Below, one piece after another: positions 1-9,318 of a stretch of 64,000 nucleotides of DNA. The notes beneath the pieces were generated by a model. That model had not been told where the DNA came from, searched no databases, and saw only the letters and a program-made list of their open reading frames with translations. Made by a program: the position numbers and the translations under genes. How positions within the stretch are numbered: the stretch's first letter is position 1; every line of letters starts with the position of its first letter. Origin of the DNA: an uncultured Pirellula sp. (lineage in GTDB: Bacteria; Planctomycetota; Planctomycetia; Pirellulales; Pirellulaceae); contig CAIYZV010000285.1 in the NCBI GenBank assembly GCA_903930765.1, forward strand, positions 1 to 64,000, in the 5' to 3' direction.

Positions 1-1314
1 CGGATCGGAAGCGACCAGTCCGACGAGGGTGCTGTTCGTCAGGGACGCTATCAAGTCCTTGCACTGCTCTGTGCTTCAGCGGCGATCGCGTACATCCAAC
101 GTGCCGGACTCAGTGTGCCCGCGGTAGAAATCGCAAACGGCTTGGATTTTACAGACTTGGCGAGTGGCATGGGGGCGATTCAATCTGCATGGTATTTCGC
201 ATATGCGTTGATGCAGATTCCGGCAGGATGGTTGGCGGATCGGTTGGGGAGTCGAACTGCACTAGCCATTTTTTCGGTGGCGTGGTCGTTGGCTACTTTT
301 CTGAGCGCGTTTGCGACCGGTTTTTATTCGTTGTTGGTTTTATGGAGTTTGATGGGAGCCGCCCAAGCCGGTGCGTTTCCGTGTGCCGCAAAAGCGCTGG
401 GGCGAATTTTTCCGAATACCGAAAGGGCCCGTGCGACCGGATTGTTGGCCGCCGGAATGACCATTGGTGGAGCGATCGCGCCGGTGCTGGCGGCTGTTGT
501 TCTGGAGTGGCTTTCCCCATGGGCGGAGTTGTCGTTAGGGATTGCTCGATGGCGATTGTTGTTGGCTGCGTATGCAATCCCAGGCATTCTTTGGACCATG
601 CTTTTCTTATTCGTGATCCCATCGTTCAAGCTTCCATCGTATGACGCCGGAGAGAGTGGCAACTCGAGAAGTCGAGCGAATCATGCGGTGGACTGGTCGC
701 GAATGCTCCGCGACGTGCCGATGGTTTTGCTTTGTGCCCAGCAATTCTTTCGAGCGGCCGGGATGGTCTTTTTCATGACATGGTTTCCAGCATTTTTACA
801 AAAGACACGCGACGTGTCGCTTTTGGGTTCTGGTGTGCTGACAACTGTCGCGGGGATCGGTGCCGTCGTCGGCAGTCTAACAGGTGGCTTTTTCTCCGAT
901 TGGTTGCTCAAGAGGACGGGGAATTCACGGTTGAGCCGACAAGGGATCGCCGTGTTGGGGATGGGAAGTTGTTCGGTATTGATCGTACTTTCGTTCTTTG
1001 TGCAGGACGTCAATCAAAGCATTGCATTGATTACCTTGGGAGCGTTTTGTGCAACATTTGGTGGGGTGAGTGGGTATACGGTGGCGATCAGTTACGGTGG
1101 ACGGAATGTCGCGACGGTTTTTAGCACCATGAACATGTTCGGGAATATCGGGGCCGCATTATTCCCATTGACTGCGGGGTGGTTGGTAGCCGTTACGGGC
1201 AATTGGAATTTGATCCTCTTCTTTTTCGCCGGCGTCATGGCGATCGACGCCGTCTGCTGGGCATTTCTCAATCCGCAAGGAACCCTTTTTGGAGATGACG
1301 ATGGACGTAGTTAG
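1..1314 (+). CDS. MFS transporter (5' end outside the window)
   Basis: Major facilitator superfamily permease, probably a proton- or anion-coupled carrier of an organic acid or sugar acid. The frame is open from base 1, and the residues before the first GTG (115) already look like the first MFS membrane helix, so the true start lies upstream. About ten further hydrophobic segments follow. The loop after the second helix carries the family A-motif GWLADRLGSR, and a similar G-x-x-x-D-x-L segment follows in the second half (GGFFSDWLLKR). It overlaps the next gene by 14 bp, so the two are probably co-transcribed. The substrate cannot be read from the sequence; the anion:cation symporter branch is my best guess. 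Confidence 0.85.
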   Translation, partial: RIGSDQSDEGAVRQGRYQVLALLCASAAIAYIQRAGLSVPAVEIANGLDFTDLASGMGAIQSAWYFAYALMQIPAGWLADRLGSRTALAIFSVAWSLATFLSAFATGFYSLLVLWSLMGAAQAGAFPCAAKALGRIFPNTERARATGLLAAGMTIGGAIAPVLAAVVLEWLSPWAELSLGIARWRLLLAAYAIPGILWTMLFLFVIPSFKLPSYDAGESGNSRSRANHAVDWSRMLRDVPMVLLCAQQFFRAAGMVFFMTWFPAFLQKTRDVSLLGSGVLTTVAGIGAVVGSLTGGFFSDWLLKRTGNSRLSRQGIAVLGMGSCSVLIVLSFFVQDVNQSIALITLGAFCATFGGVSGYTVAISYGGRNVATVFSTMNMFGNIGAALFPLTAGWLVAVTGNWNLILFFFAGVMAIDAVCWAFLNPQGTLFGDDDGRS

Positions 1315-2746
1315 AACGCCCCAGGCTCGTTGCAGGGTTGCGGTTGCCAGGGGCGATATCACACCGCCGGTCGGTATTTATCATCGCATGTGGGGCGCAG
1401 CGCTTCATGACCGTGCGACCGGTGTGCATAGGCCACTTGAGGCGACGCTGCTGTGGATGGAGCCGGTGTCCGAGTCCCTCGGTAGTCCGCAATTGCTGTT
1501 GAGCCTGGATCATTGCATTCTGGATCGCCAGGAACTGCAGGCGATTCGAAAGTTGATTCATCAGAAGACAGGCGTTCAGTATGAAAGTATTTCGATAGCG
1601 CTCTCGCATACCCATGGCGCAGGTTGGATGTCGCGAACGCGCAGCGAATTGCCAGGGGGTGAGTTGCTCGGCCCGTATCTCGATGGATTGGCCGTGCAGA
1701 TGGGGGAACTTGCGGCGGAGGCCCAGCAGCGTGTTGGTCCAGCGTCGATCGTGTATGGAAGCGGGCGATGCGATTTGGCACGGCATCGTGACTACATGGA
1801 CGAGCAACGCCAGCAGTTCGTTTGCGGTTTTAATCCCAGCGGTAAATCGGACGATACCGTGATGCTGGCACGAATCCTCGACTCGAAAGGGAGCCCGCTC
1901 GCGACGGTAATTAATTATGCGTGCCACCCAACCACGTTGGCCTGGGACAATACCTTGATCAGTCCTGATTGGATTGGAGCTATGCGCGAGGTTATCCAGC
2001 GAGAGGAGGGGGGCCCTTGTTTGTTTTTGCAAGGAGCGTCCGGGGACCTGGGTCCGCGAGAGGGATTTGTCGGCGATACGGCAGTCGCCGATCGGAATGG
2101 TCGGCAAGTCGGCTACGCGGCGCTTTCGGCACTAGCAGCCATGCCACCTCCGGGTACGGAATATCGGTATGCAGGCCCGGTGATTTCGGGGACTGCGATC
2201 GGCACTTGGCGCCACGAATCGATACCCGAGGATGCCAAGGGAGCTTTGAATAAATGGCATTGGGAGACGCTGATGGTAGAGCTTCCTTACCGCCACGATC
2301 TACCAACGATCGAGCAGACGGTGGCAGAGCGAGAGCATTGGCTCGCGGAGGAGGGAAAGGCGCGCGAGGCTGGAGATGAGCAACGCCTTCGAGATTGCCG
2401 AGCGCAGGTGGAGCAGCGAACGAGGCAGTGGAACCGCTTGAACAACCTCGTCCCTGGAAGATCGTATCCCCTGGAAGTCCAATTGGGGATTGTGGGCGAG
2501 GCTGCCTGGGTCTTTGTCCCAGGCGAGCTCTATCAAGTCTTTCAAACAATGCTTCGCGAACGGTTTGCACCGACCCCAATCTTTGTGACAACACTCACCA
2601 ATGATTGGCAACCTGGATACATTCCGCCGGCGAATGGCTTTGGATATGGTATCTACCAAGAAGTCATCGCAGCTACATCGCCGGGCTGCCTGGAGTCACT
2701 CATGGAGTCAGTTTCTAGAAGATTAAGGGAGCTATTGCAACGTTAG
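1301..2746 (+). CDS. Neutral/alkaline non-lysosomal ceramidase-like hydrolase
   Basis: About 481 residues, resembling the N-terminal catalytic region of neutral ceramidases, zinc amidohydrolases that split N-acyl-sphingosine. Supporting motifs are SHTHGAG and NYACHPTTL, the His-containing segments that hold zinc in the family, and a conserved C-terminal stretch ending TLTNDWQPGYIPPANGFGYG. I chose ATG 1301 because GGAG at 1291-1294 sits six bases upstream; a TTG at 1289 is possible. No signal peptide is visible, unlike secreted bacterial ceramidases. The gene overlaps the upstream MFS gene, which suggests a linked uptake-and-hydrolysis unit (inference). In planctomycetes this family is often uncharacterised, and a substrate other than ceramide is quite possible. 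Confidence 0.75.
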   Translation: MDVVRTPQARCRVAVARGDITPPVGIYHRMWGAALHDRATGVHRPLEATLLWMEPVSESLGSPQLLLSLDHCILDRQELQAIRKLIHQKTGVQYESISIALSHTHGAGWMSRTRSELPGGELLGPYLDGLAVQMGELAAEAQQRVGPASIVYGSGRCDLARHRDYMDEQRQQFVCGFNPSGKSDDTVMLARILDSKGSPLATVINYACHPTTLAWDNTLISPDWIGAMREVIQREEGGPCLFLQGASGDLGPREGFVGDTAVADRNGRQVGYAALSALAAMPPPGTEYRYAGPVISGTAIGTWRHESIPEDAKGALNKWHWETLMVELPYRHDLPTIEQTVAEREHWLAEEGKAREAGDEQRLRDCRAQVEQRTRQWNRLNNLVPGRSYPLEVQLGIVGEAAWVFVPGELYQVFQTMLRERFAPTPIFVTTLTNDWQPGYIPPANGFGYGIYQEVIAATSPGCLESLMESVSRRLRELLQR

Positions 2747-2757
2747 CGGCTCAACGT

Positions 2758-4170
2758 TTAAAGGGTGCTGATGGGGCGATCGAAACTGGGAGCGAAGCGT
2801 TTGCGGAGGATGTACACGATCAGACCTGAGCCCACGACCCCGAGGCTCCACAGGAGGGATTGTCGGTCCGCGGTCGCCAAGACAAAGATCCAACCGACGG
2901 CTGCGATGAGGCTGGGTATTGGGTAAAGCCACATTCGAAATGGAAAGTGAATGTCCGGTCGGGTGGTGCGTGCGATGTGCAAGGCTAGTATTTGCCCTAA
3001 GAACTGGACAACGATTCGTACGCACACGGCGGCGCTGATGACAGTTCCCAAGTCTAGGAAGCAGAAGACGGAAGTAAGTCCCGCCAATGCAAACAGAGAA
3101 GCCCATGGGTACCGACCGCTAGGATGCAATTTGCCAAACACCGGAAAGAAGTCTCCTTGCTTGGCTGCGGCATAGGGGATCCGTGAATAGCCCAGAGTGA
3201 TTGCAAACATGCATGCCAACGCGGTCCATAGGATTAACCACGTAAAGAGTACCGCCCAGCTTCGTCCGTAAAGCGTTTCCATAAAATCCGCCGCGATGTT
3301 TTTGGACTCCATAGCGATTTGCCAAGGTACTACAGCGATGATGCAAATATTCATCGTCAGGTAAATCAAGGCGATGATTATTACGGATCCCATCACGGCC
3401 CTAGGTATGGTTTTCGCGGGCTCGCGGACCTCGTCACCTAAATGGCAAACGTTGTAGTAACCAAGGTAGTCATAGATCGCGATCAGCATGGCTGCGCCTA
3501 GGCCGGTCGCGAATTTCTGATCAAGTTGAAATGCGTTTGGCGGAAATATGATTTTGCTGAGTTCTAGATTGAAAAGACCGCTGACGATGACGATAGCGAC
3601 GGTGAGCAAGGTTCCCGCCGTCATCACGACCGAGATCCAACCGATGCTATGGATCTTTCTGCATAGGAGTAATGTGATCAAGCAAACGGCGATGACACCG
3701 ATCCAGCGAGTCCCACCGGGAATGTTCTCAAAGTTGCTGGCCAGCCCAGGCATCGCGTACTCCAGGTAACTGAGAGCTCCGATGTAGCCGGATGCCATCT
3801 CCATCGCGCCGCTGACCATGAATTGCCAGATGAAAAGAAAGGGCAGGACTCTCCCCCAAGGATAAACGCTGTAGATTCGTTTTAGGAAATGGTACGTTCC
3901 ACCGCTGCCGGGGATGGCGGCTCCGAGTTCACTCCAGATCAATCCATCGCAAAGGACTAAGATCGCAGCTAATACCCACGCAATCATCGCTTGCGGGCCT
4001 GACATAGCAGCGATGAAGCTTGGGATCGTAATGAAAGGACCGATGCCAACCATGTTGGCGATATTCAATCCAGTGGCTTGGACCAAGCCTAACCCACGAT
4101 CCATCTCCTGAGGCTGGACCGCATGCGATTGATCGGAAGGAACCGATTGAGGCAAAGGTTGAACGTCCAT
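2758..4170 (-). CDS. APC-family amino acid permease
   Basis: A 470-residue integral membrane protein with about 12 hydrophobic segments. It opens with the APC signature around NIANMVGIGPFITIP, in which a glycine-rich broken helix 1 binds the substrate amino group, followed by a conserved ELGAAIPGSGGTYHF segment in helix 2-3. It probably imports an amino acid or polyamine with protons, or exchanges one. The first 20 residues are polar and Gln/Pro-rich. It converges on the ceramidase-like gene with only 11 bp between stops and stands alone on its strand. The region upstream of its start contains hairpin-forming repeats. Specificity cannot be read from the sequence. Confidence 0.88.
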   Translation of the reverse strand: MDVQPLPQSVPSDQSHAVQPQEMDRGLGLVQATGLNIANMVGIGPFITIPSFIAAMSGPQAMIAWVLAAILVLCDGLIWSELGAAIPGSGGTYHFLKRIYSVYPWGRVLPFLFIWQFMVSGAMEMASGYIGALSYLEYAMPGLASNFENIPGGTRWIGVIAVCLITLLLCRKIHSIGWISVVMTAGTLLTVAIVIVSGLFNLELSKIIFPPNAFQLDQKFATGLGAAMLIAIYDYLGYYNVCHLGDEVREPAKTIPRAVMGSVIIIALIYLTMNICIIAVVPWQIAMESKNIAADFMETLYGRSWAVLFTWLILWTALACMFAITLGYSRIPYAAAKQGDFFPVFGKLHPSGRYPWASLFALAGLTSVFCFLDLGTVISAAVCVRIVVQFLGQILALHIARTTRPDIHFPFRMWLYPIPSLIAAVGWIFVLATADRQSLLWSLGVVGSGLIVYILRKRFAPSFDRPISTL

Positions 4171-4300
4171 CGATTAGCGGTACCTTTCAGTAAACTCAAT
4201 CAGCCTATCGTGGATGCTCTTAAGAGTTCCACCTAACTTGCAATGGGACTTCGCGAATTCCCCACCTAAAAGCCCGTTGAACAACGATCGAAATTGAAGC

Positions 4301-4418
4301 GGTTTAGCGCGAGCTACCCGGTTTCTCCTAAACCAACGAAACTTACCGGACGGCTCGCGCCGTTCCGCTTCGGTTTTTCAACATGCTGCTAGCTTGTCGT
4401 GGATCTTGCTGAAGATCC
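4301..4418. repeat. Intergenic inverted-repeat element upstream of the permease
   Basis: The gap 4171-4540 holds two hairpins. The first has imperfect 16-base arms at 4307-4322 and 4345-4360 (GCGCGAGC...CCGGT against ACCGG...GCTCGCGC, 13 of 16 matching). The second has perfect 7-base arms at 4401-4407 and 4412-4418 (GGATCTT gctg AAGATCC). GC-rich blocks of this kind often occur as dispersed intergenic repeats in planctomycete genomes, but only one copy is seen here. A small open frame at 4399-4554 crosses the second hairpin and is not convincing as a gene. Confidence 0.45.
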
Positions 4419-4540
4419 TAACCGGCTTGTTGCGGCTTCTGCAAGATTTCCTGCACGAACTGCCTTGGATCTCGTCATGAAAAATCGTGGTTATCACTGC
4501 GGCGACTGGGTGAAGCCATTCCTAGTGTCACCGATTGAAA

Positions 4541-5715
4541 TCATGCAAGGATAGGTTTAACAACATTGCCGGCTATATCGGTCAAACGATAATCGCGACC
4601 GCCGTGTCGGTAGGTCAGTTTGGTGTGATCCAAACCCATTAGGTGCAGAATGGTTGCGTGCAAATCATGGATATGAACTTTGTCTTGCATCGCCCGGAAA
4701 CCGAAATCGTCTGTTGCACCATACGCCATACCGCCGCGGGCTTGTTGATACGTTGCCGATAAAAGGATTTCCCGATGAAGCCACTTTAGTGACCAGTCGT
4801 GCTCCATGAAGCGATACGCTAGATCGTCCAAAAGTTCGGGGTGGGTTGGCCGTTCGCCTTGTCGCCCGAAGTCGCTTGGTGTCTCGACCAATCCACGACC
4901 GAAGTGATGCCTCCAAACACGATTGACGATGACGCGAGCGACGAGGTCTTTGGAATCCGAAGTGATCGAAAGAGCCAAATCCAACCGGCCGCTCCCGGAG
5001 TCCCATGCCTTGGTCGCTCCTTCCGAGCGTGCCAGGACAGATACGAAGCGTCGCGGAACTGGCGGACCCAACTTATTCGGGTTGCCTCGGATCTCGAGCG
5101 AGGCATCTCGCATGTCAGACTCATAGACAATTTTGCTGCCGTGGGTTCCATCAGCCTGTCGGACTTCGAGGCGACAGTCTCGTACGCCTGGACGGCTGCA
5201 GTTTGAGATTCGCTGGGCATGGGGGCGCCGCGTTGTATCCACTGCTCGAGCTTGGCGATGAAAGCATCCGGCAATTTTCCTTTCGGTGGCATTGCAGAGT
5301 TTGGGTCTTTGTAACGGACCACTTGGATGAGCATGCTTTCATCGGGCTTTGAGGAAACCAAAGCCGGTCCGCTGTCTCCTCCGGTGCGAATGTGGCCAGG
5401 GGTGTCTAGCCGAAGGCCGCCTTGCAGAGGTTTTGAGCTTGCCGAGTGGCATTCGTAGCAGTGTTCTGCGAGCAAGGGGCGTATCTGCTGTTCAAAGAAT
5501 GCGATTCCTTCTGCAGGGTCGCTGGGAGGAACATAGTCGCTGGCAGGAACATAGTCGCTGGCGGGAATCTGCGTGGTTTCGCTGCCGTTGCTTGCGATGA
5601 CAGCTTGGCTTGATGTTTGCTGGGTGTCTTGTGCTGGCGTTTGGCTGAACAGGCAACTGAACAGGCAAAGTGGGAGCCAAAACGCCGACAGCCGAAAATA
5701 CAGGTAGGGCCGCAT
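4541..5715 (-). pseudogene. Collapsed PSD1-cytochrome / DUF1553 gene fused to a DUF1501 tail
   Basis: The remnant begins at ATG 5715 with a signal peptide, a tandem SDYVPA/PSD segment and a planctomycete cytochrome-c (PSD1) domain with CYECH and a [11 protein letters not shown] segment. The frame then breaks near 5165-5215. The DUF1549 domain that should follow is missing, and in the other frame a DUF1553 C-terminal domain appears ([18 protein letters not shown], then [14 protein letters not shown] and [11 protein letters not shown]). Directly after SATYQ the same frame continues as the tail of a different protein, DUF1501 (YGATDDFG, then [19 protein letters not shown], then GRDYRLTD) to the stop at 4541. 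PSD1-DUF1549-DUF1553 and DUF1501 genes are normally neighbours, so at least two internal deletions explain this. No full product is expected. Confidence 0.85.
5528..5563. repeat. Tandem 18-bp duplication
   Basis: Two 18-base copies at 5528-5545 and 5546-5563 encode the repeated SDYVPA unit just after the signal peptide of the PSD1 remnant. A third, degenerate start of the unit follows. Confidence 0.85.
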
Positions 5716-6033
5716 GCGATTGTCCTGATGGGGTGGGAGCGTTCGAATGTAGCCCTTAAACATGTCGAAAGCAACTGGCATTGTGAGAAAGCTCAAGCTT
5801 TGCGCGGATTGTTTACTTTGGGGAGGAACGGGCTAGGTATGGGTTCGGGATCGTTACAGTTACCGTACCTACCGTTACCCACATGGGTGCGGAACACACC
5901 GACGCGGAGACCGTGTCGAGCAACGAATATTTTGATCTGTGCAAAAGGTCCCGTGATTTACGCGTCGCGATCGGTTAGGATATCAGCGGGTGCTTTTCGA
6001 TACTTGCATCGGTACCACATGTGCAGGAAATAA
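5716..6033. other. Divergent intergenic region (318 bp)
   Basis: This region separates the PSD1 remnant (minus) from the ECF sigma gene (plus). It contains a short cluster of GTTAC/TTACCGT words around 5850-5880. I see no gene, and no promoter that I can assign with confidence. It must carry the sigma-gene promoter. Confidence 0.4.
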
Positions 6034-6669
6034 ATGTCCAACGCCAATATTTCTTCCAGCACTTCTGCGAACCATTCGGTCGGGAGTTCCAAGCCTGTTA
6101 CGGACATGCTTTGGAACCGGGACTCCGATGCGCTTGAAAAATTGATCGAGTGGTATCGCCCGCTCCTGCGTGAGATCGCGGAGGGGATGTTGGGGAAGAT
6201 GCTCGCGGCGAAAGTGGATGCGTCGGATATTGTTCAAGATACCCTCGATGGTATTTCGAGTGGCTTCAAGAATCATAACCTGCAAAACCGAAGCGAGTGG
6301 AAAGGGTATTTGCGCCGCGTATTAGCTCGTCGCGTGGCCGATGTTCGGCAGCATTTCCTCAGAACTCGGAAACGCGATATCCGTCGTGAGCAAATCGATG
6401 TCCAGCATGAAGCGATCATACAATCCGTTGTGGATCCCCGAGCGGAATCTCCCTTGGACAAGTTGATCAGCGACGAGTTTGCCCATAAGGCTATCCATGC
6501 ATTTAAGCGACTACCGAAAGAATTGCGCAAGGTTTTGCGCTGGCGATTCCGGAAGGAGATGACGTATGAGGAAATCGGCAATCGTGTCGGGCGCACCCCT
6601 GATGCCGTGCGAATGTTAGTCAATCGCTGTGTCCTCGCGATTCGAAAGGAAATCGAACGAAATGAGTAG
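6034..6669 (+). CDS. ECF-type RNA polymerase sigma factor
   Basis: A 211-residue sigma-70 family factor of the extracytoplasmic-function type. The N-terminal region 2 is seen in the segment with DASDIVQDTLDGI, the region-2.2 core contact. Region 4 (about residues 150-208) shows LPKELRKVLRWRF and the DNA-binding helix-turn-helix MTYEEIGNRVGRTPDAVRML. No anti-sigma gene is adjacent. Instead the Ser/Thr kinase gene starts inside its last codons (8 bp overlap), so the two are translationally coupled. Planctomycetes have sigma groups encoded beside kinases, where phosphorylation is thought to control the factor. The next plus-strand genes, DUF1592 and DUF1552, are candidate targets by position (inference). 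Confidence 0.92.
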   Translation: MSNANISSSTSANHSVGSSKPVTDMLWNRDSDALEKLIEWYRPLLREIAEGMLGKMLAAKVDASDIVQDTLDGISSGFKNHNLQNRSEWKGYLRRVLARRVADVRQHFLRTRKRDIRREQIDVQHEAIIQSVVDPRAESPLDKLISDEFAHKAIHAFKRLPKELRKVLRWRFRKEMTYEEIGNRVGRTPDAVRMLVNRCVLAIRKEIERNE

Positions 6670-9058
6670 TTCCTCGAACGCCAACGTGGACGAGATCCAA
6701 CGCATCTGTGAGTGGATGGACCATTCCGACTGGAATGTGCTGGACCGAGGGTTGGATTCCAAGCGAGATATTGAGTTTTGCACCAAGCTATTGCAGCAGA
6801 CATCGCTCATCGAGATCACAAGCTTTGGTGTGAATGCATCTTCGACAAGCCCTCCTGACTGGACGGGTGGCGATCAAGAAGGGTTCATCGAAGATACGCA
6901 AAGGACCGTTGTGCCGGAGACGACGTCGATCGCGCAACGCTTTACCAATCCGAAGTTGATTGGGACAGGTGCTTACGGCATTATCTTTTCTGCGCTCGAC
7001 ACGAAGTTTCAGATGCCCGTGGCGCTGAAGTTTCTGCGTCCTTCCAAGTCGGATTCGGCGGACACCCGGAACCGTTTTTTTGGTGAGGCTCAAACGACAG
7101 CCCGACTTTCCCATCCGGGCATCATCCGTATTTACGATACCGGAAAATTGGAGGGCCTTCCCTTCATCACCTCGGAGCTTGCGGATTCGGGGCCGCTGAC
7201 CAAATGGCTGAAAGCGAGGAACCAGTTGCTGTCAATGCGCGAAGCGGCCAGCATGGTGGCGCAGGTTGCCGAAGCGATCCAGTACGCGCATTCGCGTCTG
7301 ACTCTCCATCGAGATATTAAGCCGAGCAATATTTTGTTGGTGAAGGGTGCTTCGAAGGATACGGAGGGTTTGGGAGTCCGGCCGGTCGTCACGGATTTCG
7401 GTCTGTCGAAGCGATTGGAACCGATCCTCGGGCGCGACCACACGCACGATGGATTGGTGATCGGGACGGTGCGTTATATGTCCCCCGAACAAGCCCGCGG
7501 GGATATTCGTTCCATCGGTACCACTTCTGATATCTATTCATTAGGAGTTGTCCTCTACGAACTGTTGGCGGGAGTCGTCCCATTCGATAACGCTCAGGAT
7601 CGTGTGGTGCAATCGATGGTCATCCATGCTGAGGTGCCGTCGCCATGGATCCACAGGCCGAGTGTTCCTCGAGACCTCGAAGCGATCACAATGAAGTGTC
7701 TGCGGAAAAATCCAGCGGATCGTTACCAAACGGCGCAGGAGCTAGCGACCGATTTGCGCAGGTTTTTGAATGGTGAGTCGGTGGCGGCACGCAAGTCGAC
7801 GCCGCTTCGGAATCTTGTGCGCACGGTGAGAAAATACCCTTTGGTTGCTGGTCTGATGGTCTTGTTGTTTGGGATAAGTACCATGGCGGCGTTGGTTATC
7901 CAACGTTCACGGAAACTGGAGAGAGAGACCTCGGATTGGGCACTTGAAAACATAGCTCGTGTGGGAAGTACCTTTGGTGACCGTATTCTTGAAGGGAATC
8001 GTGTAACGGCAACGAACCTTTTGGAAATCCTGGAGCCGGAGATCCAATTCCTCGGCAATCAAGTGGAACGAGGGGAGCAAACCCCTAGGATCCTCCAAAC
8101 GCTATCTGTTTTACGGCATTATGCGTCGATCAGCTACTCGTCCACCGGAGAGTTCCGACAAGCGTATGAGCAGCGGTTGAAAGTCATCGAAATCCAGGAG
8201 CGTCTGCTGTCGCTTCGGCCCAACAACTCCGCCCGACTCCGGTTTCAGATGGCCCACTCGTACTATTGGTTGGCCAGTCTTAGCCTGAAAATGTTAGTCG
8301 ACAGTGGGCTTAAAACCCAGCCGCCTGACGCTCTCCTCGAACAAGGGCTTGCGATCACCGGGGAGCTATTGAAGGCGAAACCGGACGATGTCGATGTGGC
8401 GGATTTGGAAAATGCCATGAGATATGAAATGGGGACCTATTTTCAACAGGTGCGTCGGTATGAAGAAGCCTGCAATACCTACGACCGGGTCATTCGCGAT
8501 TCGACGACTCTCGCCAAACACCATCGGGATCGGCCGTTGCTCGCGGCGTATGCCATGAGGTGTTATAACCACAGCGCGGATATCTGCGAATTGCAAGGGG
8601 AGTATTCGACTGCCAAGGAGTGCTATCGTTCGGCCAAGGCGTTCGTAAAAGACATATACCAAGACGCTTGGGACCAGAGGTGGACCGTCCGTGATATCGC
8701 AGACCTGTATGCCCAATCGGTACGATTTCTCGCGCGTCGCGAGGAGTTCAAGGAATTGCTGGACGAAACGAGGGAGTGCGAAGACTGGTTTTCCGGAAAT
8801 AGAGGATATTTGTTGGGTGAAAAAGAAGGTTGCCTTCAGTCACCTGAGGCCTTTGACTATTGGGTGTTGGCATATCGCAGGTTAGCCGCCCAGCGTCTAA
8901 GTGACGACGTTGAAGTCCAGCGGATTACGCATCGAATGGAGTACTTGGCACGGATTGTCCGAGGACAATCGATTGATCTGACGAGCATCCGGGAATGTCT
9001 CGCTGAAGATAGTATCGCAACGCCTGAATTGGATGCCGATGATCGTCGTGGAAATTAA
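6662..9058 (+). CDS. Membrane Ser/Thr protein kinase with TPR-like C-terminus
   Basis: About 798 residues. A Hanks-type kinase domain spans residues about 93-370: glycine loop LIGTGAYG near residue 99, ATP lysine in VALKFL near 122, catalytic HRDIKPSN at 216, DFG at 245, activation end GTVRYMSPEQ and SDIYSLGVVLYELL. All key catalytic residues are present. One membrane helix lies at about 392-415 (LVAGLMVLLFGISTMAALVI). The rest, presumably outside the cytoplasm, is helical with TPR-like repeats. I chose ATG 6662, which overlaps the sigma gene, over an in-frame start at 6629 inside it. It probably phosphorylates the co-encoded sigma factor or its partner in response to a signal sensed by the C-terminal half (inference). 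Confidence 0.92.
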   Translation: MSSSSNANVDEIQRICEWMDHSDWNVLDRGLDSKRDIEFCTKLLQQTSLIEITSFGVNASSTSPPDWTGGDQEGFIEDTQRTVVPETTSIAQRFTNPKLIGTGAYGIIFSALDTKFQMPVALKFLRPSKSDSADTRNRFFGEAQTTARLSHPGIIRIYDTGKLEGLPFITSELADSGPLTKWLKARNQLLSMREAASMVAQVAEAIQYAHSRLTLHRDIKPSNILLVKGASKDTEGLGVRPVVTDFGLSKRLEPILGRDHTHDGLVIGTVRYMSPEQARGDIRSIGTTSDIYSLGVVLYELLAGVVPFDNAQDRVVQSMVIHAEVPSPWIHRPSVPRDLEAITMKCLRKNPADRYQTAQELATDLRRFLNGESVAARKSTPLRNLVRTVRKYPLVAGLMVLLFGISTMAALVIQRSRKLERETSDWALENIARVGSTFGDRILEGNRVTATNLLEILEPEIQFLGNQVERGEQTPRILQTLSVLRHYASISYSSTGEFRQAYEQRLKVIEIQERLLSLRPNNSARLRFQMAHSYYWLASLSLKMLVDSGLKTQPPDALLEQGLAITGELLKAKPDDVDVADLENAMRYEMGTYFQQVRRYEEACNTYDRVIRDSTTLAKHHRDRPLLAAYAMRCYNHSADICELQGEYSTAKECYRSAKAFVKDIYQDAWDQRWTVRDIADLYAQSVRFLARREEFKELLDETRECEDWFSGNRGYLLGEKEGCLQSPEAFDYWVLAYRRLAAQRLSDDVEVQRITHRMEYLARIVRGQSIDLTSIRECLAEDSIATPELDADDRRGN

Positions 9059-9318
9059 TGGATGGCGTTCAGGATGCCTTAGAAACAATGGCCCTGGGCG
9101 ACGATGACCCGAGGTTGAATAAGATCACTTCGGAAACAGAACGCCAGCTCGATGATGCCGTTTCGAATCTTGGTGCCTGTATGTCTTGTAATTGGACACC
9201 GGACACAGTATTCTCGGACATTCGGACTCTTAAATCGAGCCCCCCTCCCAGCAAGGTTAACTTTGCTCCCGCCTTCCCAACCAATGGTCTGTGTACGTGG
9301 CTGTTCCGGTCTTTGTAA
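9058..9318 (+). CDS. Possible small coupled ORF (86 residues)
   Basis: Its ATG (9058-9060) shares a base with the kinase stop codon (TAATG), an arrangement typical of translational coupling. The first 40 residues are acidic and plausible for a protein (MDGVQDALETMALGDDD...), while the rest is proline- and serine-rich and runs 28 bp into the next gene. I do not recognise it. It could be a small regulator or a chance open frame, and the overlap with the following gene counts against it. Confidence 0.27.
   Translation: MDGVQDALETMALGDDDPRLNKITSETERQLDDAVSNLGACMSCNWTPDTVFSDIRTLKSSPPPSKVNFAPAFPTNGLCTWLFRSL

Noticed and set aside
1268-2107. 279-codon minus-strand open frame opposite the ceramidase-like gene
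   Set aside because: Arg/Gln/Pro-rich antisense translation overlapping a gene with conserved His motifs.
4399-4554. 51-codon plus-strand frame from a GTG, across a hairpin
   Set aside because: Short, no good ribosome-binding site, overlaps the hairpin element and the end of the PSD1 remnant; no recognisable family.
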